Below are positions 12,114 through 23,900 of a DNA stretch of 64,000 bases, piece by piece; the first letter of the stretch is position 1; each line of letters starts with the position of its first letter. Location of the stretch: assembly GCA_964016885.1 (NCBI GenBank), contig OZ024740.1, positions 294,109,217 to 294,173,216 on the forward strand. Direction: 5' to 3'. The notes under the pieces were generated by a model. The model was not told the origin of the DNA. It did not search any database and saw only the letters and a program-made list of their open reading frames with translations. The DNA is from Eledone cirrhosa. Taxonomy: Eukaryota; Mollusca; Cephalopoda; Octopoda; Eledonidae. The position numbers and the translations under genes were made by a program.

Positions 12114-12229
12114 GATAATCTTTAAGATTTTCCTCGATTAAGCAGGAAAAATGCAGGTTTTCACCTAGGATCCCCTAGGTGAAAACCTGCATTTTTCCTG
12201 CTTCATCGAGGAAAATCTTAAAGATTATC
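12114..12229. repeat. Hairpin with 56-bp arms
   Basis: Arms 12114-12169 and 12174-12229 are complementary with a single mismatch (t/g in the agcagg part); the loop is 4 nt. The arm ends in cacctagg, and a related motif (caccta.gcgggccctagg) recurs in the following repeat. Confidence 0.9.
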
Positions 12230-12875
12230 TAGGGGATCAAGAAAATAAATTTATTTATAAAATGAAGTTTTCCACCTATGCGGGCCCTAGGCCATAAAAA
12301 AAATTGGATTTTCTTTGCTCACAGTATGAAGAGACTGACTAATACATAGTTACAATTTCAAGAAAATCGGTCTGACGTAACGCCTCAAAAAAACCCCTAA
12401 AAAGCTTAAAAAACGCAGTTTTTCACCTAATGCGGGCCCTAGGAGATAAAAAAAATTGAATTTTTTATGTGCATAACACTCCCTGAAACATAAGTAATAC
12501 ACATGTAAAGTTTTTTAAAAAAATCGGTTGGGTACTTCTCGAGTTTTAGGGATTCAAACTCACAGACACACACACACACGGACAGACATCCTCAGGGAAG
12601 TGACGTAATGCAGACAGCCAGACAGATATTATAAGGGCGCGACGTTATATGTATGTATGTATCTATCTAAAAAGAGAAAGACTAAGAATTATCGTCTAAT
12701 GAGGTCCCTAGAGCATTGAAAATTTGAAATTTCTTTTGCTCAGAACACTCCCTGAAACATAAGTATTACATGTGTAAAGTTTGAAAACAGTCGGTTGGGT
12801 GCTTCTCTAGTTTTAGGGATTCAAACTCACACACACACACAGACAGACATCCTCAGTTTTATATATATAGATTAG
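12230..12875. repeat. Interspersed repeat with diverged internal units
   Basis: The motif cacctaatgcgggccctagg with a following ataaaaaaaattg is seen near 12272 and 12426 and degenerate near 12697. The block cggttgggtacttctcgag ... ttcaaactcaca(ca)n ... gacagacatcctcag is seen near 12525 and 12787. It ends in ttttatatatatagat. Looks like the 3' part of an unclassified retroelement; no ORF. Confidence 0.5.
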
Positions 12876-13005
12876 AATTTTCTTTTTTTTTTTTTTCTTC
12901 TTTTTTTGAGGATAAAATATTGTAAATCTATTTTTACATCTACTACATATATTCAATAAAATCTTTGGTTTATTTTTGCTGTTGAATATTTTTTACAGAT
13001 TAGAA

Positions 13006-13215
13006 TTAACCCTTTAGCAATTAAATTGGTTGTATCCAGCCAGAATTCTCTCACCTCTTTCTGTTCAAACCGGCTGTAACAGGTCACTTATACTGATATA
13101 TTGTTTGCAAAATAAATAATATCAAAATCTCATAGATTCGATATTATGTGAGATAAAGCCTTTACCGTGAAAATATAATAGTAAATATAGAGTAATGTAA
13201 ATGCTAAAGTGTTAA
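13006..13215. mobile_element. MITE family A, TTAA-flanked (piggyBac-like ends)
   Basis: TTAA-CCCTTTAGCAATTAAA at the left and taaatgctaaagtgTTAA at the right. The interior has tccagccagaattctctcac, ttctgttcaaaccggctgta and aaatctcatagattcgat. About 210 bp, non-coding. Confidence 0.85.
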
Positions 13216-14569
13216 ATAATAATTTCGTAATAATACTGAAGTATTTCCATTCTCAATAGACATAAAATACAAGAAAAACGTTTTACTAATATTGTTTTAT
13301 TTTTGATAAATAATATATCTGAGAGGGTTGAACTGCACTTTTTTTCAGTAACACCTCTCTGTTTTTTTTTTTTGTCCCTTTCTGTAATACTCCCTCCCCC
13401 TCCAAAATAACCAAATATGGATTATTGTAAAACAAAGTGTGCATGTACTCAGTAATTATATTTCAACATTACATTCATATTTCCATCATTTAATAATCAA
13501 CAGAGAATATAAACTTCGAAAATTACAAAATACTATTTCGGCTGTGATAAAAACAAGTGAAATTGATCATTAACATTCGAAATAAAAATAAAATAATATT
13601 TGAACTGTTTGGTCAAAACCTTGATGAATTACTCTAGAGGATACAGTTAAAAAAAACTTGCTGTTTCCAACCCCCACAAAAGCGTATTTAGAAATATTTT
13701 GGAATTAAAATTAGTAATTAATACAAATTTCATAACTTTCAAAACATTGGACATTAAATTTATTTCATTATTACAATAAAAAAGTGTTATTTCAAATTTT
13801 CTAAATCATGATTTCTTATAAAATTAATTGAACAGAAAAAATATTTGTCTAATTCATTGATGTATGTAGTTTTAAGATATTTTTGCAAACATTAAATATT
13901 TTTAAAATATATGACATCAAAAATGAAAGTGTCTCTATATTTTAGAAAACAGTTTCGGTGGAAAAACAAAATATCTGAACAGGGCCAAAAAATTACACAG
14001 AAATCCAATGCAAAAACCAATTTCAGTTTAGTAAGTTTCCAAAATTCCATAGCATATAGTGCGCAGAAATTTTCAAAACTAACTAAACAAACAAACAAAA
14101 AAAATTAATGGTGAATCTATCCAAAGATTGACTGAAATGTTTGTATAGATCCACCATATTAATTGAACTTCAGAGAATTAGAGCTTTAAATACAGAAATT
14201 AAGATTTCTTTCATATGGCCCATGCTGTTCAGAGCTAATATACTCTTGGGAAAAGAAAAATCTCAAGAGAAAATAGCAAAAGGTAAGACAGAAAACTAAA
14301 AATACCTGCCCAAAGGTCACAATTTAAAATAACTGATAACAATGAAAATTAATATACTGTAATGTTAATAGAGAACGTGACAGTGATTTGAAAGATGGTT
14401 GGCATGTGTGTAAAATAAAAAAATATTCTTTTAAAAATACTCTCAAAAGTAAAATAACAGACTGAAAAAAATAAACCCCACCTAGCAGAAATGTCTGCTA
14501 CCTTTTATGTTAATATGATCAAAGATCAACTGCAAAGGAAAAAAATGGAGTTTTAAATAAAAGGCTGGT
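13216..14569. other. AT-rich DNA 3' of GLUD1
   Basis: No repeat family or coding exon recognised. It may include an extended 3' UTR of GLUD1 if the polyadenylation signal at 14570 is not used. Confidence 0.5.
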
Positions 14570-14575
14570 TTTATT
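14570..14575 (-). terminator. Candidate polyadenylation signal of GLUD1
   Basis: AATAAA on the minus strand, about 256 nt after the stop codon and following an AT-rich stretch that would be the 3' UTR. Other AATAAA hexamers occur further downstream in this AT-rich DNA, so the true cleavage site is uncertain. Confidence 0.35.
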
Positions 14576-14830
14576 GCTTAGATTATCAACTGCAAAAAAA
14601 AAAAAATACATAAATACATAAGAGCAACTACAAATAAAGTGCTTACCAATTAAAAGATCTATCAAATATGAATTTAAATTGGTAGAAATAATTACACAAG
14701 ATTAATATCTAACTTATACACAAATATTGCTTTTGCCATATGTAATAACAGAGTACAAAACACTATACCATTCTGAAATATTTCTAAGTAACTTTTTTTT
14801 ATAGACCCATAATGTTGAATAATTTAAAAT

Positions 14831-14950
14831 TTATAAAAATGTCAATCCTGCATCTTCGTATACTTTGAAGATTTTCTCTATTGAAGTTATGTAGGCTGCT
14901 GTCCGTAAGTCTAAGCCAAGATTGTATTTCATGGCAGTTCGCATGATGTT
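14831..14950 (-). CDS. GLUD1: GLUD1 exon 12 (last coding exon)
   Basis: Residues 506-544 plus TAA at 14831-14833. Reads [20 protein letters not shown] then [19 protein letters not shown]. The vertebrate protein ends similarly (EAGVTFT). Acceptor cag at 14951-14953. Confidence 0.95.
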   Translation of the reverse strand, partial: NIMRTAMKYNLGLDLRTAAYITSIEKIFKVYEDAGLTFL

Positions 14951-17900
14951 CTGGAATATAAACAAATATAATATGTAAAATAAGAAGGAAAAAAAAAAAA
15001 TAAAGATACTACCTATGTCATTAACCCCTTAGTTACCATATTTCTAATGAAAGGCACTACTTATGTCTTTAACCCTTTCATTACCATATTTCTGATAAAA
15101 GGCACTGTCTATGACATTAACTACTTCATTACCATATTTCTAATGAAAGACACTGTCTATGACATTAACCCCTTCGTTACCATATTTCTAATGAAAGACA
15201 CTGTCTATGTCATTAAGCCTTTCATTACCTTATTTCTAATGAAAGACACTACCTATGGTTTTCAAAGCGGTTTAAAAATAATTGAGAACTTTTTATAAAT
15301 AGTGGGAAAATGCGAAACATATTAGAATAATACAGTGTTAACAACATACTCTAAATAAGAAAGGAAATAAGCTGATTATCAGGTCAGACAAGGAAAATTA
15401 TGTTTCTATTGGTCTTTCCAAGCTGAACAACTGTAAAATAAATACAGTGCTCAACCGAAACTATTACAGAAGTGTTTATAGCACAGAACACATCTTGATC
15501 AATCATAAAATATGTACATGAAACACAAATGCCTAACCCAGAATATTACAGATGATTGTTAACCCTTTCAATACCAACCCACTGAAATCCATCCATTTTA
15601 AAGGGTTTACATTCAGATTTAAATCTTACAACATAATTTTATATAAGAACCTTACATTAAGTTACTATCTTAGTAATGAAATAATAAATAATTTTAATAA
15701 ATGTCTCTGGTTTTATAAAATAAAACCATCCATAATAAAATGTTCCCATTTAAATTAAAATCTTCCAACATAATTTCATATAAGAACCATACATTAAATT
15801 ACTATCTTAGTAATGAAATAACTAATAATTTTTATAAAGACCTCAAAATTCTTCATTAATTAATTGAAATAGAGTGTATTTCATAAGAAATGTGGTCATG
15901 AAAGAGTTAATAACACATCCTGGTTAGCCATGAAACATGTTGACTAAACCCATGTCAACAGAAAAAAAATCAAAATGAAAAGTAAATTTCTAATTTCTAT
16001 TTAATACCAAAATTCTTTAACTCTTGACACCAACCCACCCCAAACTGCCTCTGATTCTATAAAACTGAACCACTCATTTTATAGGCTTTCTATTAAAATT
16101 AAACTCTTCCAATATGACTTGATATAAAAACCTTTTGTTAAATTATGTTACAAATACTATTGTAATAATGAACTAAATAATTTTAGTAAATCCCTTCAAA
16201 TTCTTCATGAAATAATTCAAATACTATAGTGTATTTCATGAGAAATATAGTACTGAAAGGGTTAACAATGTAATAAAATATTTAAAGGATTACTTACCCT
16301 AGCTGACCTCTCCATAGTATATTCAAGACCTGAATGAACAATGTCTTTTTCAGAAGCACCCTGTAATAGAATAAAAACAATTGTTTCTTAAGATTACAGT
16401 GCCTATGTAGTTTATTGAATACATTTTTAAATGATTAGAATATAAATATAAATTGCTTTTATATAAACAAATACTCATGAACCTCTAACTCCTGGTGGAG
16501 TCATAGAGCATTCAAACCTGCAGGAGCCCATCCCTCTCCATGTCTGAGCACAGTTAAGAGAATCGACCACAGTACTAGATAGGTACTTTATTTATCGATC
16601 TCAAGTTGATGAAAGGCAAAGTTGACCTCGCGAGAATTTGAACTAAGAGGACAGAGAGTGGAATAAATACAACAAACAATTCTATCCAATGTTCTAATGA
16701 CTTTATGCTATATATTTATAAATATACATCTCTGCAGTGACTTTCCTTATTGCATATGCAATGATATATGAAATAAAATCGAAACAAGGTCATGTCCAGA
16801 CAACAGTTTACACACAGACAAAAACTCATATCAACTTCATATATACATTTATGCATATCTTTCTACGTGATCTGGGGTTCAAATACTCTAAGCCTTCTTG
16901 GTCATCTATATTTACACACAAATACAAATATATATCTGTGCATGTCTATGTTTGTTTGATCTGAATGCATATCTGTATGTGTGTGCATGAGTAACAACTG
17001 TCTCGACTAATGCCTTGAGAACGAATAGGTATACAGAAACTGTGTGGAAGCCTATCATATAATATTTATATATATATATATGCATATTTTTTGTTATGGT
17101 TAAGTGATGAGTCTTGTTACTCTGGAGTTTCACCTGTGTACAATATCACATGGAGATATATATTATATCTGTTCTTTAATGGCAGCCTTAAGCCCCTGAC
17201 AGTACAAGACTCTCTTCCCTGGATGGGGCACCAATCCCTGGCAGAGTTAACTCACAGCTGCTGCTAGTATTCATTTTCAGCAGACTGAACTGGAGCAAAG
17301 GACCAGAAGGATCAACTGCAGATTATGGAGCAGAAGAGCTTGAGAGCTGTACAATGAATGGAGGGAGACATCCTTCACAGTTCAGATAGTGGTTTGTAAG
17401 AGGTGCAGTGCCTAATAAACTTTGCCCAGTTTTGGTGGGAGGGGTACTTTCTTCAGGCATTGTAGACCTTGGTTTTTGCCTAAAGATGGTTTTGTAAGAA
17501 GAGAGATTCAGCCACATGCCTATTTCTGATGGGACAGGATTGAAGCAGATATGTTGCCGGGGATAGTTAGCATAAAACTGATGAAGATCTGACCGGCTAA
17601 CTTGATGTGCCATAGGGTCATTGGGTGTGGATGGTATTGAGTTGTTTGTGGTTGCATTTTAGGTAGTTATGATAAGGCAATAGTCAGATGACCTAAGAGA
17701 GGCAAGAATAGAAGTTAAGTTTCAAGGTGAAAAAGAGGGTGTTTGAACTGCTTGTATGTCAGTGAGGGAAGAAATAAGTTGGTGTAAAGGGTCTAGAATA
17801 GTGAAAGATTCAGTTTCTGTACCTGCAACATCAGTATTGTGTAGGTATGAGTGCTGTGAGAAATTGTGAGCTATGTAGTCACTGAGAAAGATGACATTGG

Positions 17901-20900
17901 AGAAGGGTTAATACCTTTTGGAATGTAGCCTGGACAGTAGAGATGTACTATAGATAAGGATTGAGAAATTTGGGTCATGGTGAAGGATAGGATGTGGGGT
18001 TTGTATGTGAGTAAAAGGTGATGAGGGGTCTAGGTCTGAATGCTTGTAACAATAAAGTCACCCATGGACCAAATGTTGGTGTTAAACTAGGCAATGTGCT
18101 GGAACTCCCAAAAAGGTGAGGCAGATGGAGATTTTATGTCATTAATAACAAGACTACAAGACTGTTGACCAAGAGGGAAGCAAGCATAGTGTGTGCAGTT
18201 CCATTTTTTGTTTGTTGACAACAGAGAGAGAGAAAGAGAGTGAGAGAGCATACAAGAAGAGATCGCACTATCAGTCTGACCAATGTGTTCACATCAATCA
18301 CAAATCTATAAAGAGACAAATTCTGTAAAGGAGGGAAAATTTAAAGCAAACAATCTACTTATTTAATATAATTTGTTTTCAGAATTGATCTTTAACTGTG
18401 AAGTACATCTGTGTGTGTATGTATGAGTGTGTGTGTATGTATGTACGCATGTATGTATATGACAGCCTCCTTAGTGCTAGTGATCTACACAATAAAAGCA
18501 CCCAGTACACGCTGTAAAGTGGTTGGTGTTAGGAAGAGCATCCAGCCATAGAAAGTTTTCCAAACAAGGGGTTAGGAGGACACTTTAGTTTGTACAAAAA
18601 GACATCACAACTCTCTTCTCTGCACTGTCTAGGAGGTATAGCTTCAGTACGGGTCTATGAAGACCCGTCCAAGCCTTGCTAGCAGGGAAAGTGAATGCTA
18701 AATCATTTTGTTCTTCACTCTGCCAATTTACTACCATCAAACTTCACTGGTCAAAAAATAGTACTGAAGTTTTAATGTCTGTATTTCTACAGTATCAAAG
18801 GTCTACAATTCTAGAAATTAATTACATTTCTAGTTCCAAGATGTTTACTTAATTCTTAATATCCTGTAATGATTTAGCAGAAAATATATAAAAATGAGTC
18901 TGTTGATTCAAACGCTTACAGTATTTTTACTAGTGAAAATTTTCAGTAAACTAAAGTAAAGATGATTTAGCCATAGTGCTGTTTTGTACTTTTTCAAAAA
19001 TGTCTTGCCAGTCATTCAATGAACTGCTTATCATTATCATAGCTTTTACACTGATTTTTCCATGCTGGCATGGGTTGAATAAAACTTTTCAACACAGTAT
19101 TTTACAGCTGGATGCCCTTTCTGACACCAACACTTTTAGTTGCCTCCTATAACACGTAAGGAAATGGTATCATCATCATCATCATCATCGTTTAACGTCT
19201 ATCTTCCACGCTAGCTTGGGTTTAGACAGGAATTGTCCAACTTGAGGCAAGATTGGTCGGGAGACCGTGACTCGCTCGTATATGATTGTCTGGCAGGTTT
19301 TCTACAGCTGGATCCCCTTCCTAACACCAACCCCGTTTACAGTGTGGACTGGGAGGTTTTTACCATGTTACCTACACGGTCACATTACAGCGTGGACTGT
19401 GTGTTTTTTTGTCCTGACACCTACACAACCTCATTTATTTTGGACTGGATGTTGGGGTACCAACATAACTTTACAGAGAGAGGGTGGTGCTGGTGGGTGG
19501 AGTAGTGGTAGTGGGACGGGGGTGTATATTTGGTTAAGAGGTGCCTACTGACTGTAGGTTTCGCTATGTACATAGGCAAGGCGGGTCTTCTGTATTACTG
19601 CGTAGTGCCAAAGATCTCGGTCCAGTGACATTGTCTTAGAGAGGTGTAAGTGTGTAAGGTCGGAATTTATCAAATCGTCCCAGGTAACTTCCATCAATTT
19701 TGACAGCTATCGTCTTTCATGCGCATCACGTGACCATACCAACGAAGTCTTCTTTCGAGTAAACAGCATCTGATCCCTCTTATTCCTAATTTCTCACTTA
19801 GTTCATTTATGCTTTGCCATTCGCGTATATTACTATTACACATCCAACAGAGCATGCATGCTTTATTCCTCTCCAGTCTGCGCAGGTCCTCTGCACACAA
19901 TGCCCATGTCTCACTGCCATGTAACATTGCTGTTCGTATGCACGCATCATACAATCTGCCTTTCATTTTTAGAGAGAAACTTTAGTGGCTAATAGTGGTA
20001 TAAGCTCTCTGAACTTTTTCCATCCCGTTCTGACTCTGGCTACTGTACTTTCAGAGCACCCTCCACCACTGCTGATCTTGTCACCCAGGTAACGGAATGT
20101 GTCCACTATTTCTATAGAACCATCTGGGCAATAGAAGGAGCTAGTATCCTGTGGGCACTTGCTACTTATTGCACCTGTGCATTGGCCACATATAAAATCT
20201 ACGTTCTTAGATAGCTTACCTGTGATCCCACTACATCTTTTATGTACCCATAGTTTGCATTTGGGACATAAAATGGAATTTCTGCCTACTCCTTTCCTAC
20301 ACACTGAGCACTACTATCTCCGAAGGCCCAGCTGCTTTGCTTGTCTTCATATCTTTGATTACCTTACTTATTATACTACCTTTAACTTGCACCTTTAACT
20401 GGTCCCTCTACTGGATCGATTTAGGGCAGACTATCTTTTTCCCATTTATTCTCCTCATTTAGTAGTCTCTCGTAGTGACACTTCCAAGCTACCTTCTTAT
20501 CAGCATTAGTGATGGCAAGTACACCATCATCATTATGGACACACTTCTCCCTGACAACATCACTGTTTTCCTTGACACATTGTCTTGCAATCCTGAACAC
20601 CTCACGTTTTTGGTCCTCGTGTTGTAGAACATGCTTGAACTTTCTTTCCTCTGCTTTCCTTCTTGCAAAGTACACTTGTCTCCTAGCTTCTCTTTTGGCC
20701 ACTTGATAGTGTTCTCTACTTCCCCCATACTTTCCAAGCTTGCTTTTTGGCCTTGATTGACTCCTCCACCACCATGTTACTCTCCTCCTGCCACAGATTT
20801 CATCTGTCGCCTTCAGCAGGTTAACTTTCAGGAATTCCCACTGTTCCTCTATATTGTACATCTCTAATTGCTCTTCCTTACTGTCAAAAGAATCAAGTAA

Positions 20901-23900
20901 TATGCTTTTAAATTTGTTACTGGCTGTGGGGTCCTTTAACTTCCATATTCTTCTCCTCAGGTTAGTCCTCCTCTATTGTCAAGTATGTCTAGTCCTGACT
21001 ATGAGGTCACTAACTATGAGGCTATGTTGGGAGGTGCATTCTTCACTGGGGAGGGATTTAGTGTTTACAACAGACACTTTGTTACGTCTTCTCGTAAGGA
21101 TATAATCTATCTGACTGGTGTGTTCTTTTGATCTATAGGTGATCAAGTGATTGTCTCGTTTTTTGAGGTTTGTGTTACAGATAGTTAGGTTATTAGCGTT
21201 ACAGAATTCCAGGATTCTGAAGCCTTCCTCATTTCTGGTACCAAACCCATAGCCTCCATGGATTCCATCATAGCCGTCACAATGTTGTCCAACATGACCA
21301 TTTAGGTCGCCAGCAATAATTATGTAGTCACTGTCGGTTATTTGGGAGGTAATGAGCATTAGCGACTCATAGAATCTGTCTTTTATAACGCCAGGTAGTC
21401 CAGATTGGGGTGCGTAAGTGGATATTATTGTCAGTAGTTCTATTTAGGACTAGTCTTATTTTAATTATTCTGTCGTTTACTCTATTTACAGCAATTACCT
21501 TATTACCCATTTTTCTGCTAACAAACTGGATATACATGGTATTTTAATGATAAAATGACTTATTCAATAAAATACGTTTCATTGGAATAGGAAGTAAAAA
21601 TATAAAACAAATATAGAAATTATAATGAATATTTAAAAAACAAAAAAAAAATACATACATGAATCCTTGCTTCAAAAGCACTAGATGGCATAATAGGAAT
21701 TTTCCCTCCATTTTTACCAAATTTTGATTCCAATGAGTTCTGGACACTCTCTAGAAAAGGTTATAAATAAAATTATAACAGATCTTTTAATAATAAAATA
21801 TGTAAATTTAACATGAATTTTTTTTCTTTCTCAAAACATGAAATTCATTGGAAATTAATTTAACCCTTTAGCATTTAAACCAGCTATATCCAGCCAGATT
21901 TTCTGTTCAAACCAGTCATAACTAGCCATACTGATGTTAAGGTATTATACTCAAAATAAATAATATCAAAATCTCATAGATTCCATATTATACGAGATAA
22001 TTATGTGAGATAAAGACTTTACCATGAAAATATAATAGTATATATAGAGTAATGTAAATGCTAAAGGGTTAAAGAAATAAATATATTAATATTAATAATA
22101 CACATATGTATGTATGGTATGTTCCCATAACTCCTGAGGGAGTTGTAGGGACATCGTATTGACATATGGTGTTTCTTGGGTATTTTAAGCCTAGCAGAGC
22201 TAGGTCTAAATACAGCAGATTTCTTCCAGAGAAGGATAGAGAGTGAGAGAATGGAATTGAGAAAGATATACAGAGGAAGAATCAACCCCAATATTAGACT
22301 GGTACTTTTTTTAATCAACCTTGATTGGATAAAAGGCAAAGTTTGACCTCGGCACGATTTGAACTCAGAGAGCAAAGAGACTGAGTGAATACTGCAAAGT
22401 GAATACCAACATTCTAATGACTCTGCCAGTTCACTGCCTAGTACATATATTTGTGTAACTAAATTGGCTAAAAATTGCTTATGCATTAGAAATTTTAACA
22501 AAATTATTCTTACCAAGGAGATGATAATTTGAATCCTTTTCATACTTGAATGTTAGTCTGCCGTAGCTTACATGGTTAAGGTTTTTCAACCATTCAAAAT
22601 AAGAGACAGTTACACCACCTGCATTAACATACATATCCTGTACAAAAACAAAATAAAACAAAGTTCATTGATGATCATCATCATTAATATCATCATCACC
22701 ATTTAATATCCATTTTTCCATGCTAGCATGGGTTAAAAGAGTTGTCCCATTGTGAGACAAGCCAGATCAGGTGACTGTGTCTTGCACATACAGAACTGAT
22801 TCTGGCTTGGTTTCTTTGATTGGATGCCTTTTCTAATGCCAACCACATTTACAGGGTTGACTATGCGCTTTTTGTTGTGACACCTAAATGATCATTTTAC
22901 AGTGTGGGCTGGGTGCTTTTTGTCATGACACCTACACAATTACATTTACAGTGTGGACTGGGTGCTTTTTATTGTGACACCTACACAACCACTTTACAGT
23001 GTGGACTGAGCGTTTTTTGTCGTGACACCTATACAGCCACTTTACAGTGATCATGTTATTTGAATTTCTTTGTAGAAAATAAAAATATAAACAGTAATAC
23101 AGACATATTGATGAAGTAATATATGTAATGAAGTGAGGCTGACAGTATAAAGTTAGTATAAATATCAACAAATGTTTCAATCTAAATGACTGCCCATAAC
23201 CATTTTAATATAATTCTCCTTATTCATAAAAAAATATTTTTTATTTCCTCTACTGATTCAAATCAAATACTCTGAGCATTTTTTCCAGAAGAATGCTCAT
23301 ATTTAATATATGTATTTAAAGCTTATAGCACTTCCTCAAAACATATCTATAACTTATAAGGCCCCCTCAAAACATAATAGAATTCATCACATTTTCAATT
23401 TCTTATCATTAAAGGAATATTGTAATTAGAAAAATCCTGATCTAAATCAGATTACTTCACAATTTATTTATAAAGAGCTTTAATAACAACTAATGAACAT
23501 AAAGTGATTGATTCCTCAACTGAATCTATGAAATTGTCTTTCACTGTGTACTAAAGAGTGTGATAAAATGCTAGTTAGCCAAGTTTGAGCTTAGTTCAAT
23601 TTCACTAACTCATTTCATATTCATCAGTTACAATACATGGTTAGAGATAACACAGTTTAAAAAATATAAAAGTTAAAAAATAAATACCGGAATAACAAGT
23701 TTCTTAGATTCTAAAAAGTGTTCATAAGCACCAAGTGTAGTTGGTCCATTAGCAGCCTCAGCGATGATCTAAAAGAGAAATTAAAAATATATATTCTGTC
23801 TAATTATTTCACCTTCATCATCATCATCATCGTTTAACGTTCATATTCCACGCTTGCATGGGTTTGGACGGGAGTTTTCCCACTTGAGGCAAGAGTGGTT

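Noticed and set aside
15047..15298. 83-codon frame with a 16-residue repeat
   Set aside because: Product of the 48-bp tandem array (a multiple of three).
22061..22543. 160-codon minus-strand frame
   Set aside because: It spans the end of a MITE, a SINE and intron sequence; no family resemblance.
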